A program made the position numbers and the translations under genes. A stretch of DNA of 64,000 nucleotides from Streptomyces sp. D2-8. Its GTDB lineage: Bacteria; Actinomycetota; Actinomycetes; Streptomycetales; Streptomycetaceae. This document shows positions 9,026 through 18,241 of this stretch, one piece after another (within the stretch, counting starts at the first letter, position 1; each line of letters opens with the position of its first letter). The notes under the pieces are model-generated. The model saw only the letters and a program-made list of their open reading frames with translations. It had not been told where the DNA came from and made no database searches. Location of the stretch: the NCBI RefSeq assembly GCF_023184515.1, contig NZ_JAAHBP010000019.1, positions 62,001 through 126,000 of the forward strand. The letters are read 5' to 3'.

Positions 9026-10185
9026 GGATCGGCATCGTCTGCCCGTACTCCTGGGACGTACCGGGTGGCGTCCAGTTCCACATCCGTGACCTCGCCGAGT
9101 ACTTCCTCCGCCTCGGCCACGAGGTGTCCGTCCTGGCCCCGGCCGACGACGACACCCCGCTGCCGCCGTACGTCGTCTCGGCCGGGCGCGCGGTGCCGGT
9201 GCCGTACAACGGGTCGGTGGCCCGGCTGAACTTCGGCTTCCTGAGCGCCGCCCGGGTGCGCCGCTGGCTGCACGACGGCGCGTTCGACGTGATCCACATC
9301 CACGAGCCGACCTCGCCGTCGCTGGGCCTGCTGACCTGCTGGGCCGCCAAGGGGCCGATCGTGGCCACGTTCCACACGTCCAACCCCCGCTCCCGCGCGA
9401 TGATCGCCGCGTACTCGATCCTCCAGGCCGCCCTGGAGAAGATCAGCGCCCGGATCGCGGTGAGCGAGTACGCCCGCCGCACGCTCGTGGAGCACCTCGG
9501 CGGCGACGCGGTGGTGATCCCGAACGGCGTCGACGTCGACTTCTTCGCCGAAGCCGAGCCCAAGGCCGAGTGGCAGGGCGACACGATCGGCTTCATAGGG
9601 CGCATCGACGAGCCCCGCAAGGGACTCCCGGTGCTGATGAAGGCCCTGCCGAAGATCCTCGCCGCGCGCCCGCAGACCCGGCTGCTGGTCGCCGGGCGCG
9701 GCGACGAGGAGGAGGCCGTGGAGTCCCTGCCGGCCGAGCTGCGCTCCCGTGTCGAGTTCCTCGGCATGGTCAGCGACGAGGACAAGGCCCGCTTCCTGCG
9801 CAGCGTCGACCTGTACGTCGCGCCCAACACCGGGGGCGAGAGCTTCGGCATCATCCTCGTCGAGGCCATGTCCGCCGGAGCCCCCGTCCTCGCCTCCGAC
9901 CTGGACGCCTTCGCCCAGGTCCTGGACCGCGGGGCGGCCGGCGAGCTGTTCCCCAACGAGGACGCCGACGCCCTGGCCGACATGGCCGTACGGCTCCTGG
10001 CGGACCCGGAGCGGCGGGCGGAGCTGCGCAAGCGGGGGAGCGCCCACGTACGGCGCTTCGACTGGTCGACCGTCGGCGCGGACATCCTGTCCGTCTACGA
10101 GACGGTGACGGCCGGGGCGGCTGCGGTGGCCGAGGACGAGCGGACGACCGGGCTGTGGGGGCGGCTGGGGTTCGCCCGGGACTGA
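9022..10185 (+). CDS. pimA: GDP-mannose:phosphatidylinositol alpha-mannosyltransferase
   Basis: GT4 glycosyltransferase of 387 residues. The N-terminal glycine loop (PGGVQFH, 14-20) and the E-x7-E motif at E273/E281 (ESFGIILVE) are in place. It should add the first mannose to phosphatidylinositol on the cytoplasmic membrane, as PimA does in mycobacteria. The GTG start overlaps the acyltransferase stop (GTGA). This completes the pgsA-acyltransferase-pimA unit. Confidence 0.92.
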   Translation: MRIGIVCPYSWDVPGGVQFHIRDLAEYFLRLGHEVSVLAPADDDTPLPPYVVSAGRAVPVPYNGSVARLNFGFLSAARVRRWLHDGAFDVIHIHEPTSPSLGLLTCWAAKGPIVATFHTSNPRSRAMIAAYSILQAALEKISARIAVSEYARRTLVEHLGGDAVVIPNGVDVDFFAEAEPKAEWQGDTIGFIGRIDEPRKGLPVLMKALPKILAARPQTRLLVAGRGDEEEAVESLPAELRSRVEFLGMVSDEDKARFLRSVDLYVAPNTGGESFGIILVEAMSAGAPVLASDLDAFAQVLDRGAAGELFPNEDADALADMAVRLLADPERRAELRKRGSAHVRRFDWSTVGADILSVYETVTAGAAAVAEDERTTGLWGRLGFARD

Positions 10186-10274
10186 CGCCGGGAGGGCGGG
10201 TCCCGCTTCTGACCGCACAGCGGAACCGCTGAGCACGGGCAGGGCGGGGTGAAGGCACGGCCCCGCCGTGCCGC

Positions 10275-10280
10275 TAGCCT
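10275..10280 (+). promoter_or_regulatory. -10 element of a likely leaderless gene (TAGCCT)
   Basis: TAGCCT ends 8 bases before the GTG at 10289, which has no ribosome site. Transcription would start at or next to the start codon. Confidence 0.5.
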
Positions 10281-10288
10281 TGCCGCCC

Positions 10289-10831
10289 GTGACCACCACT
10301 CTCATCTGGATCGCCGTCGCCCTCGTCGCGATCGGGCTCTATCTGAGCTGGACCGCCGGCCGGCTCGACCGTCTCCACGCCCGGATCGACGCCGCCCGGG
10401 CCGCCCTGGACGCGCAGCTGCTGCGCCGCGCCTCGGTGGCGCAGGAACTGGCGACGTCGGGGGTCCTGGACCCGGCCGCCTCGATCGTGCTGTACGAGGC
10501 CGCGCACGCCGCCCGGCAGGCCGAGGAGGAGCATCGGGAGGTCGCCGAGAGCGACCTGAGCCAGGCGCTGCGGGCCGTCTTCGGGGAGGCCCCCCAGGTG
10601 GAGGCGGTGCGGGAGGCGCCCGGGGGAGAGGAAGCGGCCCGGGAACTCACCGAGGCGGTCCGCAGGGTGCCGATGGCCCGGCGCTTCCACAACGACGCCG
10701 TACGAGCGGCCCGGGCCCTGCGCCGGCACCGCAAGGTGCGCTGGTTCCGCCTGGCCGGTCACGCACCCTTCCCGATGGCTTTCGAAATGGACGACGAGCC
10801 TCCGGCGGCCCTGGTGGACCGGGCCGCCTGA
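10289..10831 (+). CDS. LemA-like small membrane protein
   Basis: 180 residues. One N-terminal membrane span ([20 protein letters not shown]) is followed by a helical part, [19 protein letters not shown], which resembles LemA proteins in spacing of charged residues. The rest is Ala/Glu/Arg-rich and helical. Function unknown. It follows pimA but has its own putative leaderless promoter; the start is placed at the GTG at 10289 on that basis. Confidence 0.75.
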   Translation: MTTTLIWIAVALVAIGLYLSWTAGRLDRLHARIDAARAALDAQLLRRASVAQELATSGVLDPAASIVLYEAAHAARQAEEEHREVAESDLSQALRAVFGEAPQVEAVREAPGGEEAARELTEAVRRVPMARRFHNDAVRAARALRRHRKVRWFRLAGHAPFPMAFEMDDEPPAALVDRAA

Positions 10832-10968
10832 GCCCCGTTCACGTGCCGTTTCCCGGCCGTCCGCCGCAAAAGGATCCACAGCGTTCCCATTGGCCCTTGC
10901 TGTGGCCTGCTTCCCTCACGTTTCCTCGGTGCTGCAGAAACCCCCCTTTCCCCTCAGCGAGGTCACGC

Positions 10969-11874
10969 GTGTCCATCTCCGAAAACCAGGCTCCCGAGAC
11001 CGGCACCGCCCGTGTGAAGCGCGGCATGGCCGAGCAGCTCAAGGGCGGCGTCATCATGGACGTCGTCACACCGGAGCAGGCGAAGATCGCCGAGGACGCG
11101 GGCGCCGTCGCCGTCATGGCCCTGGAGCGGGTCCCGGCCGACATCCGCAAGGACGGCGGCGTGGCCCGCATGTCCGACCCGGACATGATCGAGGGCATCA
11201 TCGAGGCCGTCTCCATCCCGGTCATGGCCAAGTCCCGCATCGGCCACTTCGTCGAGGCCCAGGTCCTGCAGTCCCTCGGCGTCGACTACATCGACGAGTC
11301 CGAGGTCCTCACCCCGGCCGACGAGGTCAACCACAGCGACAAGTTCGCCTTCACCACCCCCTTCGTCTGCGGCGCCACCAACCTGGGCGAGGCCCTGCGC
11401 CGCATCGCCGAGGGCGCCGCGATGATCCGCTCCAAGGGCGAGGCCGGCACCGGCAACGTCGTCGAGGCCGTCCGCCACCTGCGCCAGATCAAGAACGAGA
11501 TCGCCCGCCTGCGCGGCTACGACAACAACGAGCTGTACGCCGCCGCCAAGGACCTGCGCGCGCCGTACGAGCTGGTCAAGGAAGTCTCCGAGCTCGGCAA
11601 GCTCCCCGTGGTGCTGTTCTCCGCCGGCGGTGTCGCCACCCCGGCGGACGCGGCCCTGATGCGGCAGCTCGGCGCCGAGGGCGTCTTCGTCGGCTCCGGC
11701 ATCTTCAAGTCCGGCGACCCGGCCAAGCGCGCCGCCGCCATCGTGAAGGCCACCACCTTCTACGACGACCCGAAGATCGTCGCCGACGCGTCCCGCAACC
11801 TCGGCGAGGCCATGGTCGGCATCAACTGCGACACCCTCCCCGAGACCGAGCGCTACGCCAACCGCGGCTGGTAA
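10969..11874 (+). CDS. pdxS: Pyridoxal 5'-phosphate synthase lyase subunit
   Basis: 301-residue (beta/alpha)8 barrel that condenses ribose 5-phosphate, glyceraldehyde 3-phosphate and ammonia into PLP. The sequence is highly conserved: GGVIMDVV with D31, and [10 protein letters not shown] with the Schiff-base K88; phosphate-binding GEAGTGN is present. The GTG at 10969 has GCGAGG 6 bases upstream and the true homology begins near residue 8. The glutaminase pdxT follows 13 bases after the stop, so the two form an operon; the 137 bases upstream hold its promoter but I see no clear motif. Confidence 0.97.
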   Translation: MSISENQAPETGTARVKRGMAEQLKGGVIMDVVTPEQAKIAEDAGAVAVMALERVPADIRKDGGVARMSDPDMIEGIIEAVSIPVMAKSRIGHFVEAQVLQSLGVDYIDESEVLTPADEVNHSDKFAFTTPFVCGATNLGEALRRIAEGAAMIRSKGEAGTGNVVEAVRHLRQIKNEIARLRGYDNNELYAAAKDLRAPYELVKEVSELGKLPVVLFSAGGVATPADAALMRQLGAEGVFVGSGIFKSGDPAKRAAAIVKATTFYDDPKIVADASRNLGEAMVGINCDTLPETERYANRGW

Positions 11875-11887
11875 GGCACAGGAATCC

Positions 11888-12496
11888 ATGAGCGACACCC
11901 CCGTGATAGGCGTCCTGGCCCTCCAGGGCGACGTACGGGAGCACCTCGTCGCCCTGGCCGCGGCCGATGCCGTGGCCAGGCCGGTGCGGCGCCCCGAGGA
12001 ACTCGCCGAAGTGGACGGCCTCGTCATCCCCGGCGGCGAGTCCACGACCATCTCCAAGCTGGCCGTCCTGTTCGGCCTGATGGAGCCCCTGCGCGCACGC
12101 GTGCGGGACGGCATGCCCGTCTACGGCACCTGCGCCGGCATGATCATGCTCGCCGACAAGATCCTCGACCCGCGCTCGGGCCAGGAGACCATCGGCGGCA
12201 TCGACATGATCGTGCGCCGCAACGCCTTCGGACGGCAGAACGAGTCCTTCGAAGCGGCCGTCGCCGTCCAGGGCGTCGAGGGCGACCCGGTGGAGGGCGT
12301 CTTCATCCGCGCCCCCTGGGTGGAGTCCGTCGGCGCCCGGGCCGAGGTGCTCGCCGAGCACGCCGGCCACATCGTCGCGGTCCGCCAGGGCACCGCGCTG
12401 GCCACGTCGTTCCACCCGGAACTGACCGGCGACCACCGCGTCCACGCCTTGTTCGTCGACATGGTGCGGGCGAACCGGACAGCCGAGTCCTTGTAG
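11888..12496 (+). CDS. pdxT: Pyridoxal 5'-phosphate synthase glutaminase subunit
   Basis: Class I glutamine amidotransferase, 202 residues, that feeds ammonia to PdxS in the 12+12 complex. The catalytic Cys is C82 in GTCAGMIML and the His-Glu pair is H176/E178 (FHPEL); the substrate loop GGESTT is at 49-54. AGGA lies 5 bases before the ATG. Confidence 0.97.
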   Translation: MSDTPVIGVLALQGDVREHLVALAAADAVARPVRRPEELAEVDGLVIPGGESTTISKLAVLFGLMEPLRARVRDGMPVYGTCAGMIMLADKILDPRSGQETIGGIDMIVRRNAFGRQNESFEAAVAVQGVEGDPVEGVFIRAPWVESVGARAEVLAEHAGHIVAVRQGTALATSFHPELTGDHRVHALFVDMVRANRTAESL

Positions 12497-12544
12497 GATT
12501 CCTGCGTTCGTTGCTGAGATGGGTTACGCGAAGGAGACAGGCAG

Positions 12545-13297
12545 ATGTCCGGCCACTCTAAATGGGCCACGACGAAGCACAAGAAGGCCGTCATCGATGC
12601 CAAGCGCGGCAAGCTCTTCGCGAAGCTGATCAAGAACATCGAGGTCGCGGCGCGGATGGGCGGCGCCGACATCGAGGGCAACCCGACGCTCTACGACGCC
12701 ATCCAGAAGGCGAAGAAGTCGTCGGTCCCCAACAAGAACATCGACTCGGCGGTCAAGCGCGGCGCGGGCCTGGAGGCCGGCGGCGCCGACTACGAGACGA
12801 TCATGTACGAGGGCTACGGCCCGAACGGTGTCGCGGTGCTCATCGAGTGCCTCACCGACAACCGCAACCGCGCCGCCTCCGAGGTCCGCGTCGCCATGAC
12901 CCGCAACGGCGGCTCCATGGCCGACCCGGGCTCGGTGTCGTACCTGTTCAACCGCAAGGGCGTCGTGATCGTCCCCAAGGGCGAGCTGTCCGAGGACGAC
13001 GTGCTGACCGCGGTGCTCGACGCGGGCGCCGAGGAGGTCAACGACCTCGGCGAGAGCTTCGAGGTCCTCAGCGAGGCCACCGACCTGGTCGCGGTCCGCA
13101 CCGCCCTCCAGGACGCCGGCATCGACTACGACTCCGCCGACGCCAACTTCGTCCCGACCATGCAGGTCGAGCTGGACGAGGAGGGCGCCAAGAAGATCTT
13201 CAAGCTGATCGACGCGCTGGAGGACAGCGACGACGTGCAGAACGTCTTCGCCAACTTCGACGTCAGCGACGAGGTCATGGAGAAGGTCGACGCGTAA
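12545..13297 (+). CDS. YebC/PmpR-family protein
   Basis: 250 residues of the YebC/TACO1 family, beginning with the conserved [21 protein letters not shown]. Members are described as transcriptional regulators, and more recently as translation factors that help ribosomes at proline runs; I cannot tell which applies here. AAGGAG lies 8 bases before the ATG. It lies between pdxT and ruvC, as in many bacteria, but is separated from ruvC by a strong hairpin and a damage-type promoter. Confidence 0.95.
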   Translation: MSGHSKWATTKHKKAVIDAKRGKLFAKLIKNIEVAARMGGADIEGNPTLYDAIQKAKKSSVPNKNIDSAVKRGAGLEAGGADYETIMYEGYGPNGVAVLIECLTDNRNRAASEVRVAMTRNGGSMADPGSVSYLFNRKGVVIVPKGELSEDDVLTAVLDAGAEEVNDLGESFEVLSEATDLVAVRTALQDAGIDYDSADANFVPTMQVELDEEGAKKIFKLIDALEDSDDVQNVFANFDVSDEVMEKVDA

Positions 13298-13322
13298 CGC
13301 TGCCGAGAGCTGCACGGGCTCA

Positions 13323-13353
13323 ACGGGCCGACGGGACACACCCGTCGGCCCGT
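13323..13353 (+). terminator. Perfect 13-bp hairpin terminator after yebC
   Basis: ACGGGCCGACGGG (13323-13335) pairs with 13341-13353 around the loop ACACA. The ruvC promoter begins right after it. Confidence 0.85.
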
Positions 13354-13357
13354 CGCA

Positions 13358-13380
13358 TTGTCAGCGGTACCCGATAGCCT
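13358..13380 (+). promoter_or_regulatory. RecA-independent DNA-damage (PafBC-type) promoter of ruvCAB
   Basis: TTGTCAGCG, 8 bases, then TAGCCT. This matches the actinobacterial RecA-NDp consensus TTGTCRGTG-N8-TANNNT with one mismatch. The predicted start near 13387 leaves a short leader with AAGGAGG before the ruvC GTG. I see no LexA box nearby. Confidence 0.75.
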
Positions 13381-13408
13381 GCACAAACACGTGAGCGAAG
13401 GAGGGGCG

Positions 13409-13939
13409 GTGCGCGTACTCGGGGTGGACCCCGGACTGACGCGGTGCGGTGTGGGCGTCGTCGAGGGGGTCGCGGGCCGGCCGTTGACGATGCTCGGCGT
13501 CGGCGTCGTCCGCACGCCCGCGGACGCCGACCTCGGCCACCGCCTCGTCGCCGTCGAGCAGGGCATCGAGCAGTGGCTCGACGAGCACCGGCCCGAATAC
13601 GTCGCCGTCGAGCGCGTCTTCAGCCAGCACAACGTCCGTACGGTGATGGGCACCGCCCAGGCCAGCGCCGTCGCCATGCTCTGCGCCGCCCGCCGCGGGA
13701 TCCCCGTGGCGCTGCACACCCCGAGCGAGGTCAAGGCGGCCGTCACCGGCAGCGGCCGGGCCGACAAGGCGCAGGTGGGCGCGATGGTGACCCGCCTGCT
13801 CCGGCTCAGCGCGCCGCCCAAGCCCGCCGACGCCGCCGACGCCCTCGCCCTCGCCATCTGCCACATCTGGCGCGCCCCCGCGCAGAACCGACTCCAGCAG
13901 GCCGTCGCCCTGCACACATCGAAAGGCCGGACGGCATGA
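13409..13939 (+). CDS. ruvC: Crossover junction endodeoxyribonuclease RuvC
   Basis: Holliday-junction resolvase, 176 residues. The four acidic catalytic residues are visible: D7 (VLGVDPGL), E68 (VAVERVF), D141 and D144 (DAADALALA). It nicks junctions in concert with RuvAB. The GTG at 13409 has a perfect AAGGAGG 4 bases upstream; an upstream GTG at 13391 would put that site inside the gene. The stop overlaps the ruvA ATG by four bases. Confidence 0.96.
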   Translation: MRVLGVDPGLTRCGVGVVEGVAGRPLTMLGVGVVRTPADADLGHRLVAVEQGIEQWLDEHRPEYVAVERVFSQHNVRTVMGTAQASAVAMLCAARRGIPVALHTPSEVKAAVTGSGRADKAQVGAMVTRLLRLSAPPKPADAADALALAICHIWRAPAQNRLQQAVALHTSKGRTA

Positions 13940-14541
13940 TCGCCTTCGTCAGCGGCACGGTCGCCGCGCTCGCCCCCGACGCCGCGGTCGTCGAGGTCGG
14001 CGGCGTCGGCATGGCCGTCCAGTGCACGCCGAACACGCTGTCCACACTCCGCATGGGCCGGCCCGCCAAGCTGCACACCTCCCTCGTCGTACGCGAGGAC
14101 TCACTGACCCTGTACGGCTTCGCCGACGACGACGAGCGGCAGGTCTTCGAACTGCTACAGACCGCCAGCGGTGTCGGTCCCCGGCTGGCCCAGGCCATGC
14201 TCGCCGTGCACAGTCCGGACGCACTGCGCCGGGCCGTCGCGACCGCCGACGAGAAGGCCCTCACCGCCGTCCCCGGCATTGGCAAGAAGGGTGCGCAGAA
14301 GCTGCTCCTGGAACTGAAGGACCGGCTCGGCGCCCCGGTCGGCGCACCCGCCGTCGGTGCGCCGGTCAGCACCGGCTGGCGCGACCAGCTGCACGCGGCC
14401 CTGATCGGTCTCGGCTACGCGACCCGCGAGGCCGACGAGGCCGTGACCGCCGTGGCCCCGCAGGCCGAGGCCGCCGAGGGCACGCCCCAGGTGGGCCAGC
14501 TGCTGAAGGCGGCCCTGCAGACGCTGAACCGCGCCCGATAG
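13936..14541 (+). CDS. ruvA: Holliday junction branch migration protein RuvA
   Basis: 201 residues: N-terminal OB fold ([12 protein letters not shown]), the helix-hairpin-helix pair ([14 protein letters not shown] and [16 protein letters not shown]), a Gly/Ala/Pro linker (about 135-147) and the C-terminal RuvB-binding domain. It forms the tetramer that holds the junction. Overlaps ruvC by ATGA; ruvB starts 28 bases downstream. Confidence 0.96.
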   Translation: MIAFVSGTVAALAPDAAVVEVGGVGMAVQCTPNTLSTLRMGRPAKLHTSLVVREDSLTLYGFADDDERQVFELLQTASGVGPRLAQAMLAVHSPDALRRAVATADEKALTAVPGIGKKGAQKLLLELKDRLGAPVGAPAVGAPVSTGWRDQLHAALIGLGYATREADEAVTAVAPQAEAAEGTPQVGQLLKAALQTLNRAR

Positions 14542-14569
14542 TCCGTACCGAGATTCCGAGGCACACTCC

Positions 14570-15664
14570 ATGAACTGGGACGACACGACCGACGCCGATG
14601 CCGCCGAGGGGCTCGTCGGTCCCGACGCGGAGCGGCTGGTGGACTCCGTCGCCGACCGTGAGGACCAGGCCGTCGAGGCCGCCCTGCGCCCCAAGGACCT
14701 GGACGAGTTCATCGGCCAGGAGAAGGTCCGCGAGCAGCTCGACCTCGTACTGCGCGCCGCACGCGCGCGTGGCGCGACGGCCGACCACGTGCTGCTCTCC
14801 GGTGCCCCCGGCCTCGGCAAGACCACCCTGTCGATGATCATCGCGGCCGAGATGGGCGCCCCGATCCGCATCACCTCGGGCCCCGCCATCCAGCACGCCG
14901 GCGACCTCGCCGCGATCCTCTCCTCCCTCCAGGAGGGCGAGGTCCTCTTCCTCGACGAGATCCACCGCATGTCCCGGCCCGCCGAGGAGATGCTGTACAT
15001 GGCGATGGAGGACTTCCGCGTCGACGTCATCGTCGGCAAGGGTCCCGGCGCCACGGCCATCCCCCTGGAGCTGCCCCCCTTCACCCTGGTCGGCGCCACC
15101 ACCCGCGCGGGCCTGCTGCCGCCCCCGCTGCGCGACCGCTTCGGCTTCACCGCACACATGGAGTTCTACGAACCGGCCGAACTGGAGCGGGTCATCCACC
15201 GCTCGGCCGGCCTCCTGGAGGTAGTGGTCGAGCCCGAGGGCGCCGCCGAGATCGCCGGCCGCTCCCGCGGCACGCCTCGTATCGCCAACCGCCTGCTGCG
15301 CCGCGTCCGCGACTATGCGCAGGTCAAGGCCGACGGGCTGATCACCAGGGACATCGCGGCGGCGGCCCTCGCCGTGTACGAGGTGGACGCGCGCGGCCTC
15401 GACCGCCTCGACCGGGGCGTGCTGGAAGCCCTGCTCAAGCTGTTCGGCGGCGGACCGGTCGGCCTCTCCACGCTCGCTGTCGCGGTCGGGGAGGAACGTG
15501 AGACCGTGGAGGAGGTCGCCGAGCCCTTCCTCGTGAGGGAGGGCCTGCTGGCCCGCACCCCCCGCGGCCGGGTCGCCACCCCCGCCGCATGGGCGCATCT
15601 CGGCCTCACCCCGCCACGCTCCCAGAGCGCCGGAAACGGACAAGGGGACCTGTTCGGGGCGTGA
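14570..15664 (+). CDS. ruvB: Holliday junction branch migration ATPase RuvB
   Basis: AAA+ hexameric motor of 364 residues. Walker A is GAPGLGKTT (78-86), Walker B is FLDEIHRM, and the arginine-finger region reads [17 protein letters not shown]. The C-terminal winged helix includes GRVATPAAW. The N-terminal 40 residues are acidic and longer than in E. coli, as in other Streptomyces. GAGG lies 8 bases before the ATG. Confidence 0.97.
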   Translation: MNWDDTTDADAAEGLVGPDAERLVDSVADREDQAVEAALRPKDLDEFIGQEKVREQLDLVLRAARARGATADHVLLSGAPGLGKTTLSMIIAAEMGAPIRITSGPAIQHAGDLAAILSSLQEGEVLFLDEIHRMSRPAEEMLYMAMEDFRVDVIVGKGPGATAIPLELPPFTLVGATTRAGLLPPPLRDRFGFTAHMEFYEPAELERVIHRSAGLLEVVVEPEGAAEIAGRSRGTPRIANRLLRRVRDYAQVKADGLITRDIAAAALAVYEVDARGLDRLDRGVLEALLKLFGGGPVGLSTLAVAVGEERETVEEVAEPFLVREGLLARTPRGRVATPAAWAHLGLTPPRSQSAGNGQGDLFGA

Positions 15665-15733
15665 CGGCGCCGTCACGGCTCCGGGGCGGCGAGGTCAGTG
15701 GCCGGAGCAGGAACCCCGGTGCCATGCTGAGCG

Positions 15734-15763
15734 TTGTTCCATGCGCGCGGACTCGCTTAGACT
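15734..15763 (+). promoter_or_regulatory. Housekeeping-type promoter of yajC
   Basis: TTGTTC (15734-15739), an 18-base spacer, and TAGACT (15758-15763). Transcription should start near 15770, at a 7-bp inverted repeat (CCGCCGA 15764-15770 / TCGGCGG 15782-15788) in the leader. Confidence 0.65.
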
Positions 15764-15849
15764 CCGCCGATGCCGCCTTTGTCGGCGGCGTACACACCCC
15801 CAACCATCTGGCCGCTCACAGCGCGGTCGTGTGAAGGAAGTACCGACCC

Positions 15850-16344
15850 GTGAGTCTCCTGACCCTCCTCCCGTTCATCGTGCTCATCGGGGCCATGTTC
15901 CTGATGACCCGATCGGCCAAGAAGAAGCAGCAGCAGGCCGCCGACATGCGGAACCAGATGCAGCCCGGCAGCGGTATCCGCACCATCGGGGGCATGTACG
16001 CCACGGTCAAGGAGGTCAACGAGGACACCGTCCTCGTCGACGCCGGACCCGGCGTCGATCTCCTCTTCGCCAAGAACGCCATCGGTGCCGTCCTCACCGA
16101 CGACGAGTACAACCGCATCGTCCACGGCGTCGAGCACGACCTGAAGTCCGACGCCGACATCGTCCCGGACGACGCCTCCTCCCTCACCGAGACCGACGCC
16201 TCCGCCGCAGACGCCCCCGCTGACGACAAGGCCGTCGACCTCGGCAAGAAGGACGCGGCCGATGAGCCGGCAGCCGACGAGGCCGCCGAGGCGAAGACGG
16301 ACGCAGAGCCGAAGAAGACCGACGGCGACTCCGAGGCGAAGTAG
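15850..16344 (+). CDS. yajC: Sec translocase accessory subunit YajC
   Basis: 164 residues: one N-terminal membrane span (LLTLLPFIVLIGAMFLM), a basic patch (SAKKKQQQ), the YajC core with GSGIRTIGGMYATV, and a long Asp/Glu/Ala/Lys-rich C-terminal tail beyond the usual about 110 residues. It associates with SecDF. AAGGAA lies 10 bases before the GTG. A 20-bp hairpin separates it from secD, so secD may be only partly read from this promoter. Confidence 0.95.
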   Translation: MSLLTLLPFIVLIGAMFLMTRSAKKKQQQAADMRNQMQPGSGIRTIGGMYATVKEVNEDTVLVDAGPGVDLLFAKNAIGAVLTDDEYNRIVHGVEHDLKSDADIVPDDASSLTETDASAADAPADDKAVDLGKKDAADEPAADEAAEAKTDAEPKKTDGDSEAK

Positions 16345-16346
16345 TC

Positions 16347-16389
16347 GTGTCCCGGGGTGCGCGGGCCCGGCCCGCGCACCCCGGGACAC
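16347..16389 (+). terminator. Perfect 20-bp hairpin between yajC and secD
   Basis: GTGTCCCGGGGTGCGCGGGC (16347-16366) pairs perfectly with 16370-16389 around a 3-base loop, immediately after the yajC stop. It is a terminator or a processing/attenuation site within the sec cluster. Confidence 0.8.
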
Positions 16390-16476
16390 GCCCAGCTCGC
16401 ACGGAATCCCGACACCATGTCATGGCCGCCCGTCCGCCGATCCGGAGCGAGGTGGCCCGAGAGGGAGTACGAGAAG

Positions 16477-18240
16477 GTGGCCACACCTAAAAAGGGCAGG
16501 AACGCGAGCGCCCAGAGCAAGCCGGGGCGCTCGCTGGCCCTGATCCTGATCGCCATCGTGGCGCTCACCGGTGGGATGTTCGCCTCGGGGCACACGAAAC
16601 CGCGTCTCGGCATCGACCTGGCCGGCGGTACGAGCATCACGCTCCGCGCGGTCCCCGAGGCCGGCAACGAGGCGGCGATCAACAAGACCAACATGGACAC
16701 CGCCGTCTCCATCATGGAGCGCCGTGTCAATGGTCTGGGCGTCCAGGAGGCCGAGGTCCAGACACAGGGCCGGGACAACATCATCGTCAACATCCCCAAG
16801 GGCACGAACTCCGAGCAGGCCCGCAAGCAGGTCGGCACCACCGCCAAGCTCTACTTCCGCCCGGTCCTCGCCACCGAGGTCTCCGGCGGCGGCACGGCCA
16901 GCCCCTCGCCGAGCCCCACGGGGAGCCCTTCGGACCAGCCGTCCGGCAAGGCCACCGACAAGCCCGAGGCCACCGACAAGGGCTCCGCCTCCCCGTCTGC
17001 CTCTCCCACCACGCAGGGCCGCGCGGTCACCGACGCGCTGAAGGCCGACGCGACGCCCTCCGCGAGCGCCTCGGGCGGGGCGAAGGCCAGCCCCTCCGCC
17101 TCCGCGACCGGCGGCGCCGCGGGTGACGACCCGAGCAAGCTCCAGGAGCAGTACGCCAAGCTCGACTGCACCGACGAGAAGACCCGCTCCACCGTGGGCG
17201 ACGGCGTCAAGGCCTCCCAGTCCACCCTGGCCTGCGGCAAGAACGCGCAGGGGCAGTGGCAGAAGTACATCCTCGGCCCCGCGGAGGTCGACGGCACGGA
17301 CGTCGACAAGGCCCAGGCCGTCCTGAACACCCAGACGGGTGCGGGCTGGACGGTCACGATGGACTTCACCGGCGCGGGTGGCAAGAAGTTCGCCGACGTC
17401 ACCGGCAAGCTGGCGCAGAACCAGTCGCCGCAGAATCAGTTCGCGATCGTCCTCGACGGCGACGTGGTCTCCGACCCGTACGTCAGTCAGGCCCTGACCG
17501 GCGGCAACGCGGAGATCTCCGGCAACTTCAACCAGCAGTCCGCCCAGGAACTCGCGAACATGCTGTCGTACGGTGCGCTGCCGCTGACCTTCAAGGTGGA
17601 CAGCATGACGACGGTGACCGCCGCGCTGGGCGGTGACCAGCTGCAGGCCGGTCTGATCGCCGGCGCGATCGGTCTCGCGCTGGTCGTCATCTACCTGCTG
17701 GCGTACTACCGCGGCCTGTCGTTCATCGCGATCCTCTCGCTGCTGGTCTCCGCGGCCCTCACCTACACGCTGATGTCCCTGCTCGGCCCGGCCATCGGCT
17801 TCGCGCTGAACCTGCCGGCCGTGTGCGGTGCCATCGTCGCGATCGGCATCACCGCGGACTCGTTCATCGTGTACTTCGAACGCGTCCGCGACGAGATCCG
17901 GGAGGGTCGCACGCTGCGTCCCGCCGTGGAGCGGGCCTGGCCGCGCGCCCGGCGCACCATCCTGGTCTCCGACTTCGTGTCGTTCCTCGCCGCCGCGGTG
18001 CTGTTCATCGTCACCGTCGGCAAGGTCCAGGGCTTCGCGTTCACGCTCGGCCTGACCACCCTGCTGGACGTGGTCGTCGTGTTCCTCTTCACCAAGCCGC
18101 TGCTGACGCTGATGGCCCGCCGCCCGTTCTTCGCGAACGGCCACAAGTGGTCCGGCCTCGACCCGAAGAGCCTGGGTGCCCAACCGCCGCTGCGCCGCAC
18201 CCGCCGTCCCTCCGCCCCCATCGAGACGAAGGAGGCGTGA
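16477..18240 (+). CDS. secD: Protein translocase subunit SecD
   Basis: 587 residues; RND-like membrane protein using proton motive force to complete protein export. N-terminal span at about 19-38, then LGIDLAGGTSITL, the P1 periplasmic domain, and the C-terminal five-span block starting near GLIAGAIGLALVVIYLL with ITADSFIVYFERVRDE. A Ser/Pro/Ala/Thr-rich segment of about 85 residues (about 137-220) is inserted in the external domain. The GTG at 16477 follows GAGGGAG; further upstream in-frame starts fall in the intergenic hairpin region. secF begins 1 base after the stop. Confidence 0.95.
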   Translation: MATPKKGRNASAQSKPGRSLALILIAIVALTGGMFASGHTKPRLGIDLAGGTSITLRAVPEAGNEAAINKTNMDTAVSIMERRVNGLGVQEAEVQTQGRDNIIVNIPKGTNSEQARKQVGTTAKLYFRPVLATEVSGGGTASPSPSPTGSPSDQPSGKATDKPEATDKGSASPSASPTTQGRAVTDALKADATPSASASGGAKASPSASATGGAAGDDPSKLQEQYAKLDCTDEKTRSTVGDGVKASQSTLACGKNAQGQWQKYILGPAEVDGTDVDKAQAVLNTQTGAGWTVTMDFTGAGGKKFADVTGKLAQNQSPQNQFAIVLDGDVVSDPYVSQALTGGNAEISGNFNQQSAQELANMLSYGALPLTFKVDSMTTVTAALGGDQLQAGLIAGAIGLALVVIYLLAYYRGLSFIAILSLLVSAALTYTLMSLLGPAIGFALNLPAVCGAIVAIGITADSFIVYFERVRDEIREGRTLRPAVERAWPRARRTILVSDFVSFLAAAVLFIVTVGKVQGFAFTLGLTTLLDVVVVFLFTKPLLTLMARRPFFANGHKWSGLDPKSLGAQPPLRRTRRPSAPIETKEA

Positions 18241-18241
18241 G

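Noticed and set aside
13391-13393. Earlier GTG start for ruvC
   Set aside because: It would place the perfect AAGGAGG inside the gene; the GTG at 13409 fits that site and the conserved N-terminus.
15781-15795. Fourth damage-type box (TTGTCGGCG) before yajC
   Set aside because: No TANNNT follows at 8 bases, and a normal TTGTTC-18-TAGACT promoter lies upstream.
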